Shown: positions 25,580 to 33,824, counted from the first letter of the stretch. The stretch: DNA of 44,855 bases from Lachnospiraceae bacterium (GCA_022787145.1 JALFVM010000189.1:1-44855), one strand, 5' to 3'. A program made the numbers and translations. The notes: generated by a model not told the origin, from the sequence alone.

Positions 25580-26199
25580 TATGCGTACACCTCCTCGATA
25601 GAAGCTACAGCGTCCTTAGTCAGGATTACTGTGCTGTATTTCATTACATCGTATACATTGATTGTGCTTGTTGTTGCTGTTGCAACGTTCTCAATGTTTC
25701 TTGCAGATAATACAACGTTCTGGTCAAGCTGTGGCATAACTACCAGTGCTTTGTCTACTTTCAGATTTGTCAGAACGTTCTTCATTGCTTTTGTCTTGAT
25801 CTCGTCGAATTTCAGCTCATCAAGAACTACTAATTTATTGTCCTGAACTCTGGAGGTCAGAGCAGATTTCAGAGCAGCTCTTCTCTCTTTCTTGTTCATT
25901 TTTACTTCGTAATCTCTAGGAGTTGGTGCAAACACAACACCGCCACCTGTCCACTGTGGAGCGCGGATAGATCCCTGTCTAGCATGACCTGTTCCTTTCT
26001 GTCTCCATGGTTTTCTTCCACCGCCGCGAACTTCAGAACGTGTTTTTGCTTTCTGTGTTCCCTGACGTTTATTTGCAAGCTGGCGAACTACTGCAAGATG
26101 AATCAGATGCTCGTTTACTTCAACACCAAACACTGCATCATTCAGCTCAATTGTGCCAACTTCGTTGCCTTCCATATTATAAACAGCTACGTTTGCCAT
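25579..26199 (-). CDS. rplD: 50S ribosomal protein L4
   Basis: A 206-residue L4. The extended loop [20 protein letters not shown] (54-73) reaches into the exit tunnel, where macrolide-resistance changes occur. In E. coli L4 is the repressor of the S10 operon through the rpsJ leader. Here a long paired leader also precedes rpsJ, so the same logic is possible but not shown. Confidence 0.98.
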   Translation of the reverse strand: MANVAVYNMEGNEVGTIELNDAVFGVEVNEHLIHLAVVRQLANKRQGTQKAKTRSEVRGGGRKPWRQKGTGHARQGSIRAPQWTGGGVVFAPTPRDYEVKMNKKERRAALKSALTSRVQDNKLVVLDELKFDEIKTKAMKNVLTNLKVDKALVVMPQLDQNVVLSARNIENVATATTSTINVYDVMKYSTVILTKDAVASIEEVYA

Positions 26200-26222
26200 T
26201 TCTGTGCTCCTCCTTTCCTGTA

Positions 26223-26858
26223 TTAAGCCAGAGTCTTAACTGTTTCTTTGATTGTTACCAAAGATTTCTTAGGTCCTGGAACAGCACCTTTTACTAACAG
26301 TAAGTTGTTCTCTGCGTCTACGCGTACAATCTCAAGATTCTGAACTGTGATCTGTTTGTTACCCATCTGTCCCGGCATTTTTTTGCCTTTGAATACTTTA
26401 CTTGGGTCAGAACATGCACCGTTAGAACCTGCATGACGATGATATTTAGAACCATGTGCCATAGGTCCACGGGACTGTCCGTGTCTCTTGATTGCACCCT
26501 GGAAACCTTTACCTTTGCTAATTGCAGTTGCGTCGATGTGATCGCCAGCTGCGAAGATGTCAGCTTTGATTTCCTGTCCTAACTCGTACTCAGCTGCATT
26601 CTCGAATTTGAACTCTCTTACATATCTCTTGCAGGATACGCCAGCTTTGTCGAACTGTCCTTTTTCCGGTTTGTTTACGAGTTTTTCTCTCTTATCAGCA
26701 AAACCAACCTGAACAGCTTCATAACCGTCGTTTTCCTGTGTCTTTACCTGTGTTACTACACAAGGTCCAGCCTGAAGTACAGTTACTGGAATCAGCACGC
26801 CTTCATCGTTGAAAATCTGAGTCATTCCAACTTTTGTAGCTAAAATAGCTTTCTTCAT
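26223..26858 (-). CDS. rplC: 50S ribosomal protein L3
   Basis: A 211-residue L3 starting [20 protein letters not shown], with the central [20 protein letters not shown] loop that reaches the peptidyl transferase centre. A strong AAGGAGG site precedes it. It lies 52 bases after rpsJ. Confidence 0.98.
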   Translation of the reverse strand: MKKAILATKVGMTQIFNDEGVLIPVTVLQAGPCVVTQVKTQENDGYEAVQVGFADKREKLVNKPEKGQFDKAGVSCKRYVREFKFENAAEYELGQEIKADIFAAGDHIDATAISKGKGFQGAIKRHGQSRGPMAHGSKYHRHAGSNGACSDPSKVFKGKKMPGQMGNKQITVQNLEIVRVDAENNLLLVKGAVPGPKKSLVTIKETVKTLA

Positions 26859-26910
26859 TGTTACTTCCTCCTTACAGCGGATTGCCTGTTACCAGGTAAT
26901 CATTCTAAAG

Positions 26911-27228
26911 TTATTTGTTTTTCATTTTGATATCGATAAATACACCAGCAGGCATCTCCAGTCTGGATAATGCATCAACAGTTTTCTGTGTTGGTGTTAA
27001 AATATCAATCAGTCTCTTATGAGTTCTCTGCTCGAACTGCTCTCTGGAGTCTTTGTACTTGTGTACGGCTCTTAAGATTGTAACTACTTCCTTCTTTGTT
27101 GGAAGCGGTACCGGTCCGCTCACCTTAGCTCCATTCTTTTTTACAGTTTCAATAATTTTAGCTGCAGATGCATCAACCAGCTGATGATCATAAGCTTTTA
27201 ATGTAATTCTCATTACTTGACTTGCCAT
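26911..27228 (-). CDS. rpsJ: 30S ribosomal protein S10
   Basis: A 105-residue S10, starting [19 protein letters not shown] and ending [14 protein letters not shown], with [20 protein letters not shown] in the middle. S10 also serves as NusE in antitermination. It is the first gene of the operon, with AAGGAGGCG upstream. The str operon genes (rpsL, rpsG, fusA, tuf) are not next to it in this window. Confidence 0.98.
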   Translation of the reverse strand: MASQVMRITLKAYDHQLVDASAAKIIETVKKNGAKVSGPVPLPTKKEVVTILRAVHKYKDSREQFEQRTHKRLIDILTPTQKTVDALSRLEMPAGVFIDIKMKNK

Positions 27229-27460
27229 AAAAAAAGTCGCCTCCTTTTCGCACTAATTATCAGTACGACAAGCGGTGACTGTACACATTCCCGTGTGTGT
27301 CTCAGAACTTCACACGTAATTTCCATCCGTTTCCAATGTTAATGGATATTCATATTTGTACAGTGACTTGTCGTCAGTTTCCTAACTTGACATTCGCTCC
27401 ACGGAAAACCTGCCATATCCGGCAGCAACCTCACGCTTCTTTGCTATCAATGCCACAGCA
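27229..27460 (-). promoter_or_regulatory. Structured leader of the S10 operon
   Basis: A long-range stem pairs ACGACAAG (27265-27272) with CTTGTCGT (27367-27374). After an asymmetric internal loop, CTGTACA (27279-27285) pairs with TGTACAG (27357-27363). Inside are two hairpins, CGTGTG/CACACG (27292-27316) and TCCAT/ATGGA (27322-27346), giving a three-way junction. E. coli uses an S10 leader of similar size for L4 feedback; whether this one binds L4 is unknown. Confidence 0.7.
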
Positions 27461-27466
27461 ATTAGT

Positions 27467-27495
27467 AGTATAAACGAAAGCCCCTGCAAATGCAA
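27467..27495 (-). promoter_or_regulatory. Promoter of the S10 operon
   Basis: On the minus strand TTGCAT (27490-27495) and TATACT (27467-27472) are 17 bases apart, with transcription predicted from about 27460. The -35 hexamer lies inside the hairpin at 27477-27502. Confidence 0.6.
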
Positions 27496-27508
27496 GGGCT
27501 TTTTTTAA
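27477..27508. terminator. Terminator hairpin between the membrane-protein gene and rpsJ
   Basis: AAAGCCC (27477-27483) pairs with GGGCTTT (27496-27502), and TGC/GCA extend the stem with one mismatch around a four-base loop. The best T run (seven) follows on the plus strand. On the minus strand, which carries the genes, only TTTCGTTT follows, so termination there may be partial. Confidence 0.6.
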
Positions 27509-27540
27509 AAAATTGTTTTTTTTTCAATACACAGCTTTGA

Positions 27541-28815
27541 CTACTTATTTTCCTCTGTAGAAGCTGCTTCTTCCATAATAATGTCGGAATAGTCCAAAAG
27601 CGTCACTCCCGCAAGCTCATCCCGCACCACATTTGGCGTCTGTCCCGCCTCCTGTGCTCTTGCAAGAAGCTCCTCCTCCGTATAAGCCGGAATTACCATC
27701 TTCTTAACGGGTTCCTCCTCCGGGATCTGCAAAGCACTCTTGATCTCTGCGGAAATATTTTCTGCGATCGTGCCGGTCTCCTCCTCCAAAAGCTCACGCG
27801 GGAAATCGTCCTCACGAATCGTCTCCTCAAGCGGCTCGAGCTCTGGCAGCGGTACCTCTTCGTATGTAACTTCTGCCGTCGCTGCCGCCACTTCCTTGCG
27901 AAGCACCTCATTGGCCTCATCCTCCGGCGTGTATACCGGCTGCACCGGTATCTCCTGTGTCTTTGGCATTTCCCGAGGCTGTTTTACTTCTTTTGTCTTG
28001 GTCGTTTCCTTCGTGCTCTTTTTCGGAATCTTCGTCTCAATCGGATCGTAATCCTCAATGAAGCCTCCGACTCTCGCACGTTTTTTGGCTTCTTTTCTTT
28101 TTCGTTTGGCCTCTTTTTTGCGCTCCTTAGCTTCCTGCTTTAACTGTCTCGTCGCTTCCTCGTATTCCTGTCTTGCGCGCTCTTTCTCGCGTTTGCTTTC
28201 CTCTTTGGCGCGCTTTCTCATCTCTTTTTTCATCTCGCGTTTGGACTTCGGTGCTTTCCTCGGCTCTCTCGTCGCTGCCGCCTCAGCCATCGCTTCATTT
28301 CCGGAACTTTCATAAGTCTGTGACTCTTTCTGTGCAGGAACACGCTTATCCTTTCTCCATAATTCCGAGAGGATAAATAATATAATAAGGAAGAGAATCA
28401 CCAGTCCGATAATGATCAGGCCTTCCATCGTCTGTGTGGCAATAATCAGATAACCAATATAAGCCACCGTGACGATTACTCTCGGCGCTGTATTTTTCAG
28501 CGTGATCGTCTTCTGTCCTGCCTCGACATCCGTCTGGTCGTATACATCGAAGGAACCGTTCGCTGCATCCGTTGCAAGAATCTTATAGCGGTATACACTG
28601 TCCCCCTCCTGCACCAGTATTGAATCATCCACCTTGAGTTCATTGATGCTCACCGGTTCCGCATAAGTCACAGACCCTTTCGGCATGTTGCTTTCTTTGG
28701 TGTCATCTATGATTGCCGTATTGATTCCCACAAACGGCGGAACCGCCAAAGCAAGCACATCAAGAATCGCCAACAAAATCACCGTATGAACGATAAATTT
28801 AAGAAATTTAGACAT
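27541..28815 (-). CDS. Membrane protein: degenerate SipW-like signal peptidase domain with charged cytoplasmic tail
   Basis: A 424-residue protein. A first membrane segment (7-29) is followed by an extracytoplasmic stretch (about 40-107) that reads like the signal peptidase I fold: MPKGSVTYAEPVSINELKVD then DSILVQEGDSVYRYKI. The catalytic GSM-type serine motif is absent: SNMPKGS stands where it should be. Two more membrane segments (112-128, 132-151) precede a long cytoplasmic tail, very Lys/Arg/Glu-rich at about 175-250 and acidic, with Pro, after 290. The fold assignment is inference. It ends 81 bases before the S10 promoter and is transcribed towards it. GAGGAG lies upstream of the ATG. 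Confidence 0.6.
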   Translation of the reverse strand: MSKFLKFIVHTVILLAILDVLALAVPPFVGINTAIIDDTKESNMPKGSVTYAEPVSINELKVDDSILVQEGDSVYRYKILATDAANGSFDVYDQTDVEAGQKTITLKNTAPRVIVTVAYIGYLIIATQTMEGLIIIGLVILFLIILFILSELWRKDKRVPAQKESQTYESSGNEAMAEAAATREPRKAPKSKREMKKEMRKRAKEESKREKERARQEYEEATRQLKQEAKERKKEAKRKRKEAKKRARVGGFIEDYDPIETKIPKKSTKETTKTKEVKQPREMPKTQEIPVQPVYTPEDEANEVLRKEVAAATAEVTYEEVPLPELEPLEETIREDDFPRELLEEETGTIAENISAEIKSALQIPEEEPVKKMVIPAYTEEELLARAQEAGQTPNVVRDELAGVTLLDYSDIIMEEAASTEENK

Positions 28816-28894
28816 CCTCTTCTCTCCTCGCTTTTTTCTCTTAATTTTGTATCAACTGCTATTTTAACATTTTCCTGACGTTCTGTACACTAAA

Positions 28895-28900
28895 ATTATA
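28895..28900 (-). promoter_or_regulatory. Possible -10 box of the SipW-like gene
   Basis: TATAAT on the minus strand, 80 bases before the ATG at 28815. No convincing -35 is seen. Confidence 0.35.
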
Positions 28901-28907
28901 AATTTTC

Positions 28908-28936
28908 TTGTTTTTCTTACCGTAACTCTTTATTAT
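28908..28936 (+). promoter_or_regulatory. Probable promoter of the GNAT gene and its leader
   Basis: TTGTTT (28908-28913) and TATTAT (28931-28936) are 17 bases apart on the plus strand. Transcription would begin near 28943, directly before the hairpin series at 28956-29139. Confidence 0.5.
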
Positions 28937-28942
28937 TATATG

Positions 28943-29140
28943 ATATAAGGGCCAAAAGTAAAAATTGCGATTGTGCTTGCACAAAAGAGCACTTTTTACT
29001 TATTGGCGCGACCACACATGAGCAAGTAGTGATTTTCCTTAGAAAATCCACGGATTGCGAATGTGTGTAGAATTGCGTAAGTTGCATTGCAACGAGGCAA
29101 TTCGTATATCATGTAAGTGCCAAAAGTATCTTTTGCCACT
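28943..29140 (+). ncRNA. Candidate structured leader or repeat element before the GNAT gene
   Basis: This fills most of the 359-base gap 28816-29174. Four units follow one another. (1) AAGTAAAAA/TTTTTACTT (28956-28964, 28993-29001) encloses GTGCT/AGCAC. (2) CACACAT/ATGTGTG (29013-29019, 29061-29067) encloses GATTTTC/GAAAATC with loop CTTA. (3) GAATTGC/GCAATTC (29070-29076, 29097-29103) encloses GTTGC/GCAAC. (4) CAAAAG/CTTTTG (29121-29135) is extended by GTG/CAC. CCAAAAGTA occurs at both ends of the block (28952-28960 and 29120-29128). It could be a cis-regulatory RNA or a dispersed repeat. Confidence 0.55.
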
Positions 29141-29174
29141 CACTAATGTAATCAATACCGGAGGTTATGAATTT

Positions 29175-29927
29175 ATGTTATCTTATATCAAAAAAGTGGA
29201 AGATATGTCCTTAAATGCCTGGCCCTCCCATCAGATTCAAATCTATGACGGCTGGCTTCTTCGCTTTTCCTATTTTTATACACACCGTACAAACAGCGTG
29301 GAACAGATTGGGACTTCCACCATCCCCCTGGATGAAAAAATCAGCTTCTGTGAAAACATCTACCGCCACTGGGGAACCCCTTGCATTTTCAAGATTTCCC
29401 CACTGATTGATCCTGCGTTCGACCAGAAGCTCGCCTCTATGGGATACCGAATCGCCCATCCCACCGAGACAAAAACGATGAACCTTTCCCAGTTCGTTCC
29501 GTCCGATCTTTCCGTTCGAGTCAACCTCGACCGCGAAATTTCCTGGAACTGGCTTGACGCTTTGTTTTCCTTCAAAGGAACGACCAGCATGATCCACCGT
29601 CGCATCGTCCCGACCATGTACGCAGCCATTCCAAAGGACACTGTGGCTGCCTCCATCACACAGGACAACCGTATCGTCGCCATCGGTCTTGGCATCCTCG
29701 ACCGCGACCACATCGGGCTGTACGCCATCCACGTAGACCCGTCCTACCGCCGCCGCCATTACGGCCACGCAATCTGTCAGAGCATCCTCATGGAGGGAAT
29801 CCGTCAGGGAGCAACCCGCGCATATCTTCAGGTTGTACCGGATAACGTCTCCGCAAAAAATCTCTACCGCAATCTCGGTTTTGAGGACTGCTACAACTAC
29901 TGGTTTCGTCTGAAAAACGTGCGTTAA
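29175..29927 (+). CDS. GNAT family N-acetyltransferase
   Basis: A 250-residue protein with an N-terminal domain of unknown role and a C-terminal GNAT fold. LYAIHVDPSYRRRHYGHAIC (about 182-201) is the acetyl-CoA pyrophosphate-binding loop, and NLGFEDCYNYWFRLK closes the domain. It transfers an acetyl group to an unidentified amine. The start at 29175 is chosen because GGAGG lies ten bases upstream and the 40 in-frame codons before it are part of the hairpin block. The C-terminal half has a C-rich third position, unlike its A/T-rich upstream region. Confidence 0.82.
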   Translation: MLSYIKKVEDMSLNAWPSHQIQIYDGWLLRFSYFYTHRTNSVEQIGTSTIPLDEKISFCENIYRHWGTPCIFKISPLIDPAFDQKLASMGYRIAHPTETKTMNLSQFVPSDLSVRVNLDREISWNWLDALFSFKGTTSMIHRRIVPTMYAAIPKDTVAASITQDNRIVAIGLGILDRDHIGLYAIHVDPSYRRRHYGHAICQSILMEGIRQGATRAYLQVVPDNVSAKNLYRNLGFEDCYNYWFRLKNVR

Positions 29928-29941
29928 ATATCCTCACGCGC

Positions 29942-29974
29942 AAAAACGGAGGTCTGGCACCCTCCGTTTTTTTG
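29942..29974. terminator. Bidirectional terminator between GNAT and HPr-like genes
   Basis: Eleven-base perfect arms AAAAACGGAGG (29942-29952) and CCTCCGTTTTT (29961-29971) with an eight-base loop and T runs on both strands. It ends the two convergent transcripts. Confidence 0.88.
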
Positions 29975-29999
29975 TCTATGTATGATTTACCTGTATTAT

Positions 30000-30254
30000 T
30001 TATTTGCTGTTAAGATACTCTTCCATGCTTGCCATGGCTTCTGCTTCATCTTCGCCATTGGCAGACAAGGTAATCTCTTCACCCATATCAAGACCCAGCG
30101 TCATCATGCCCATGATGCTCTTTGCGTTTACCTTCTTCTTACCAGATTCAACATAAATTTCACTGTTAAACTGGCTTGCCACCTGTACAAGCTGTGCCAC
30201 TGGTCTTGCCTCCAGTCCCGTATTCAAGTTAATCCTTACAGGTCTTCTAATCAT
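30000..30254 (-). CDS. HPr-like protein lacking the phospho-His (Crh-like)
   Basis: An 84-residue HPr-fold protein. The active-site region reads GLEARP, so residue 15 is Glu where HPr of the phosphotransferase system has His. The HPr kinase target is kept as S46 in AKSIMGMM. It therefore should not pass phosphate to sugar EIIs, but could be phosphorylated at Ser46 and act in catabolite control, as Crh does in Bacillus subtilis (which has Gln at 15). Crh is also encoded next to whiA there. The ATG overlaps the whiA stop (ATGA). The hprK gene is not in the window. Confidence 0.85.
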   Translation of the reverse strand: MIRRPVRINLNTGLEARPVAQLVQVASQFNSEIYVESGKKKVNAKSIMGMMTLGLDMGEEITLSANGEDEAEAMASMEEYLNSK

Positions 30255-31213
30255 AATAGCTCCTCCTTGCTCCCTTTCAACTCTTGTGCAATCGCACTTA
30301 ACTTCCTTAATCTATGGTTTACACCGGACTTTCCCACCTGCGGATTCAGCATCGTCCCAAGTTCCTTTAAACTTGCCTCCGGATACTGCAGCCGCAGTCT
30401 GGCAATTTCTTCCAGACCTTCACTAAGCTCTTTCAAGCCTATAGTCCGCTCTATAAACCGTATGTCCTCGCACTGCTTTACCGCAGCATTTACTGTCTTG
30501 TTGATGTTGGCTGCCTCACAGTTCACCTTACGGTTTACAGAATTTCTCATATCCTTCAGAATCCTGATATTTTCCAGATTCATAAGCGCAACATTCGCCT
30601 CCATGATGCCGAGAAGTTCAACAATCTGAGCCCCTTCCTTAACATAAACAACATACGACTTCTTTCTTGAAACAATCTTCGCATCAATCGAAAAAGTCGC
30701 TATGATATCTCTTAGCTGCTGCGCCTTCTCAGGAGTCTGACATACAATTTCAAAATGATAGAACTTCTCCGGATCACTAATCGAACCAGAAGCCAAAAAA
30801 GCCCCCCGGATAAAGGCGCGTTTACAGCAGTCCTTCTGGACCACAACAGGACTTACTGTATCTTGAAACACTAAGCCGTCCTCTTCTTGACGAATCAACT
30901 TGACAGCCTCCAATATCCGTAACGCTTCTTCATGTTCCTGAATTAAAATTGTATATACACTGCCCTTTTTCAAATAAGGATTCTTTGCAATAGATATGCT
31001 TGTATTTATATTAAATGTTTTTCGCAATAATGTAAAGTATTTTCTTGAAACAGCTGCATTTTCTGTCTGCAAACGAAGAGAAAGATTTTCCCTCTCGTCA
31101 GTCAGAAAATGTCCGCATATGGAAATGATAGCTGCCATTTCTGCAATTTTGCAATGTCTTGCTGTTCCGATTCGTCTGGAAAGCTCTTCTTTTGTCTCAC
31201 TTGAAAATGACAC
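30251..31213 (-). CDS. whiA: WhiA, DNA-binding protein
   Basis: A 320-residue WhiA: an N-terminal degenerate LAGLIDADG-type domain (beginning SFSSETKEELSRR and including KRAFIRGAFLASGSISDP) and a C-terminal helix-turn-helix (SLKELGTMLNPQVGKSGVNH near 286-305). WhiA affects cell division and chromosome segregation in Gram-positives. The start is a GTG at 31213 with AGAGGTG 8 bases upstream. The open frame runs on to 31363 but that part overlaps rapZ and does not resemble WhiA. It lies 13 bases after rapZ. Confidence 0.92.
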   Translation of the reverse strand: MSFSSETKEELSRRIGTARHCKIAEMAAIISICGHFLTDERENLSLRLQTENAAVSRKYFTLLRKTFNINTSISIAKNPYLKKGSVYTILIQEHEEALRILEAVKLIRQEEDGLVFQDTVSPVVVQKDCCKRAFIRGAFLASGSISDPEKFYHFEIVCQTPEKAQQLRDIIATFSIDAKIVSRKKSYVVYVKEGAQIVELLGIMEANVALMNLENIRILKDMRNSVNRKVNCEAANINKTVNAAVKQCEDIRFIERTIGLKELSEGLEEIARLRLQYPEASLKELGTMLNPQVGKSGVNHRLRKLSAIAQELKGSKEELL

Positions 31214-31226
31214 GACACATTCACCT

Positions 31227-32108
31227 CTAAATCTTTTTGCAGATCGCATCCTTCGGAATATCGCGATGTTCAATGCGAAGTCCGTAGCCATCCCCGTCAC
31301 AAAGCCGTCTGTACAGCTCATTTGCGATCGTAACGGAACGATGCTTTCCTCCCGTACATCCAATGCTGATTACAAGGTTGTTCTTGCCCTCATTGACATA
31401 ATGCGGAATCAGAAATTTGACCATATCCTCCAGTTTTGCGGCAAACTCCTGCGCGGCCGGCGAAGCCATCACAAAGTCTCTGACGGGAGCATCCTCGCCA
31501 CTGAGCGGACGAAGCTCATCCACATAGTAAGGATTCGGGAGAAAACGCACGTCGAACACAAGATCCGAATCTCTCGGTATTCCATATTTAAAACCAAAAG
31601 AAAGAACGGAAATCATCAGATTTTGGAACTCCTGGTCGTCCACAAAAATTTTCTCCAGCTCCTTTCTCAAATCCTTTGTCAAAAGCTTGCTGGTATCAAT
31701 AATATAATCCGCTCTCGTCTTCAGAAAAGCAAGCAGCTGGCGTTCCCTGCGGATGCCGATATCCACTCTTCCCCCGGCTGATAACGGGTGATTTCTTCTT
31801 GTCTCCTTATAGCGCTTAATGAGCACGCCGTCCGACGCATCCAAAAATAAAATCTCATACTGATAGCCAGAAGCCTTCAGACGTTCCAGCACCTTCTCCA
31901 GTTCACCAAACGACTGGCCGCTTCGCACGTCCACACCAAGCGCCACATCCTTCATATCATCTCTTGTCATATCAATCGCCATCGCAGAGAATTTTTCAAT
32001 CAGAGGAACCGGCAGATTATCCACACAGAAATAATTCATATCCTCCAGCATCTTAAGTGCCGTCGACTTTCCGGCTCCCGAAATTCCTGTCACAATTACA
32101 AAACGCAT
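31227..32108 (-). CDS. rapZ: RNase adapter RapZ (YvcJ family P-loop protein)
   Basis: A 293-residue P-loop protein with GISGAGKST at 8-16 and the C-terminal signature ISIGCTGGKHRSVTIANEL (about 253-271). In E. coli RapZ directs RNase E to a small RNA controlling glucosamine-6-phosphate. In Firmicutes the orthologue YvcJ binds nucleotides and hydrolyses them, and its role is less clear. It is encoded between murB and whiA. The usual yvcK neighbour is missing. Confidence 0.93.
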   Translation of the reverse strand: MRFVIVTGISGAGKSTALKMLEDMNYFCVDNLPVPLIEKFSAMAIDMTRDDMKDVALGVDVRSGQSFGELEKVLERLKASGYQYEILFLDASDGVLIKRYKETRRNHPLSAGGRVDIGIRRERQLLAFLKTRADYIIDTSKLLTKDLRKELEKIFVDDQEFQNLMISVLSFGFKYGIPRDSDLVFDVRFLPNPYYVDELRPLSGEDAPVRDFVMASPAAQEFAAKLEDMVKFLIPHYVNEGKNNLVISIGCTGGKHRSVTIANELYRRLCDGDGYGLRIEHRDIPKDAICKKI

Positions 32109-32127
32109 ATATTCTTCCCCGTTTCTT

Positions 32128-33045
32128 CTATTTGAAGTCGCCCAGGAACTTTACCTCCGGCTCCAGAGTCACTCCAAATTCTTTTTGTACTTTCTGCGCC
32201 ACATCCGCCATCAGCTGTACCACATCTGCCGCCGTCGCATTGTCCTTGTTGATGACAAAGCCACAGTGTTTCTCGGCAACCTGCGCACCGCCGACCTGAT
32301 AACCGCGAAGCCCCGCATCCATAATCAGCTTTCCGGCAAAATATCCTTCTGGCCGTTTGAAGGTACTTCCCGCGCTCGGATACTCCAACGGCTGTTTGGA
32401 GGTACGAAGCTCCGTCAACTCGCGCATACGGCCGCGAATCGTCTCCCGGTCACCCTCACAAAGTGCAATCACCGCTTCCAAAACAATATAGCCGGCCGTC
32501 TTGATGATGCTGGTGCGATAGCCCATCTGAAGCTCATCTGCCTGCAAGGTCAGCACCTCGCCGTCCTTCGTCAGAACTGTAACCTCCACAAGCACATCCT
32601 TTAATTCTCCGCCGTAAGCGCCCGCATTCATCACCGCACCTCCGCCGAGCGTTCCCGGAATCCCTCCGGCAAACTCAAATCCTGTAAGCCCCGCCTCAAG
32701 AGCCTTTCTCGCCACTGAAGAAAGCAGCGCGCCCGCCTGAATGCGCATGCGCGTTCCCTCCACGTCAATTCTTGAAAAATTCTTATACAGCTGAATCACA
32801 ACGCCGTCATACCCGCGGTCACTGACGAGAAGATTGCTTCCGTTTCCGAGTATAAAATACTCCAGATTCTGTTCCCGGCAAAACTCCACAATCTTTCTGA
32901 CCTCCTCCACACAGTGAGGGCAGAGAAAATACTTCGCCGGTCCTCCGATGCGAAACGTAGTATGTTTGCTCATCGGCTCCTCACAAAACACCTGCTGTTT
33001 TCCTGTTATCTCACAAAACTGATCATAAATCTCTATATTCAACAT
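32128..33045 (-). CDS. murB: UDP-N-acetylenolpyruvoylglucosamine reductase
   Basis: A 305-residue FAD enzyme making UDP-MurNAc in the cytoplasm. FAD-binding parts are YFILGNGSNLLVSDRGYDG (58-76) and FEFAGGIPGTLGGGAVMNAG near 122. The catalytic Ser lies in PSAGSTFKRPEGYFAG (about 223-238) and the proton-relay Glu in EPEVKFLGDF at the end. The loop arrangement fits the type II (Gram-positive) form. It follows tcdA by 7 bases. Confidence 0.96.
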   Translation of the reverse strand: MLNIEIYDQFCEITGKQQVFCEEPMSKHTTFRIGGPAKYFLCPHCVEEVRKIVEFCREQNLEYFILGNGSNLLVSDRGYDGVVIQLYKNFSRIDVEGTRMRIQAGALLSSVARKALEAGLTGFEFAGGIPGTLGGGAVMNAGAYGGELKDVLVEVTVLTKDGEVLTLQADELQMGYRTSIIKTAGYIVLEAVIALCEGDRETIRGRMRELTELRTSKQPLEYPSAGSTFKRPEGYFAGKLIMDAGLRGYQVGGAQVAEKHCGFVINKDNATAADVVQLMADVAQKVQKEFGVTLEPEVKFLGDFK

Positions 33046-33052
33046 TTTTTCC

Positions 33053-33793
33053 TCATTCTTTTCTTAATTTTCCTGTTAAAGTGCCAAGCAGATCTTTGAC
33101 AACCTCCGAAGCAATACAAAGTCCTGCCACACTCGGCACAAATGAAATACTTCCCGGCACCGGCCGCTGTGTATTTCCCTTCGTCTCTTTATTTTTATCC
33201 ACATTTTTAATCGGCTTTTCTTTGGAGTACAAAACCTTTACCTTGCGAATTCCCCGCTTGCGCAGTTCCTGGCGCATCACCTTTGCCAGAGGACACACAC
33301 TCGTCTTTGCGATATCCGTAATCTCAAATTTGGTCGGGTCGAGCTTATTGCCCGTTCCCATACAGGAAATCACCGGCGTCCCCGCTGTCTTCGCATTCTC
33401 GATCAGAAGCAGCTTGGAGGATACCGTATCAATCGCATCTACAATATAATCATATTCCGAAAAATCAAATAAATCCACCGTATCTGCATTGTAAAACGTC
33501 TCATAGGTTTTCACCAGAATATCCGGACTGATGTCACGGATGCGCTCTCTGGCAACTAAAGTTTTCCTCTTTCCCACGGTGGAATGCAGCGCGTACAGCT
33601 GTCGGTTGATGTTCGTCACCGACACCACATCGTGATCCACCAGAGTCAGTCCTCCAATCCCGCATCGCGCCAGAGCTTCCGCCACATAAGAGCCGACGCC
33701 GCCAAGACCGAACACCGCCACTTTACACGCAGCGAGACAATCCACGCCCTCTTCCCCCAGCAAAATCTCCATCCTCGAAAATTCATTCAACAT
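33053..33793 (-). CDS. tcdA: tRNA threonylcarbamoyladenosine dehydratase TcdA (ThiF/E1-like)
   Basis: A 246-residue E1-like enzyme. The nucleotide-binding GLGGVGS is at 29-35, and LVDHDVVSVTNINRQLYAL follows as in TcdA. The family activates t6A with ATP and cyclises it to ct6A. The start at 33793 is set by AGGAGG 8 bases upstream; 39 in-frame codons upstream are not family-like. It heads the tcdA-murB-rapZ-whiA-HPr group. It could be a related ThiF-type protein, but length and motifs favour TcdA. Confidence 0.87.
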   Translation of the reverse strand: MLNEFSRMEILLGEEGVDCLAACKVAVFGLGGVGSYVAEALARCGIGGLTLVDHDVVSVTNINRQLYALHSTVGKRKTLVARERIRDISPDILVKTYETFYNADTVDLFDFSEYDYIVDAIDTVSSKLLLIENAKTAGTPVISCMGTGNKLDPTKFEITDIAKTSVCPLAKVMRQELRKRGIRKVKVLYSKEKPIKNVDKNKETKGNTQRPVPGSISFVPSVAGLCIASEVVKDLLGTLTGKLRKE

Positions 33794-33818
33794 AAAAGCC
33801 TTCCTCCTAATCGTTATC

Positions 33819-33824
33819 ATTATA
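33819..33824 (-). promoter_or_regulatory. -10 box of the tcdA-murB operon
   Basis: TATAAT on the minus strand, 26 bases before the tcdA ATG. The -35 is weak (TGTACT at 18 bases). Confidence 0.5.

Noticed and set aside
29211-29768. 185-codon minus-strand frame opposite the GNAT gene
   Set aside because: Antisense to a recognisable GNAT protein; no start signals.
31214-31363. N-terminal extension of WhiA overlapping rapZ
   Set aside because: The extension reads rapZ in another frame; WhiA homology begins at the GTG at 31213.
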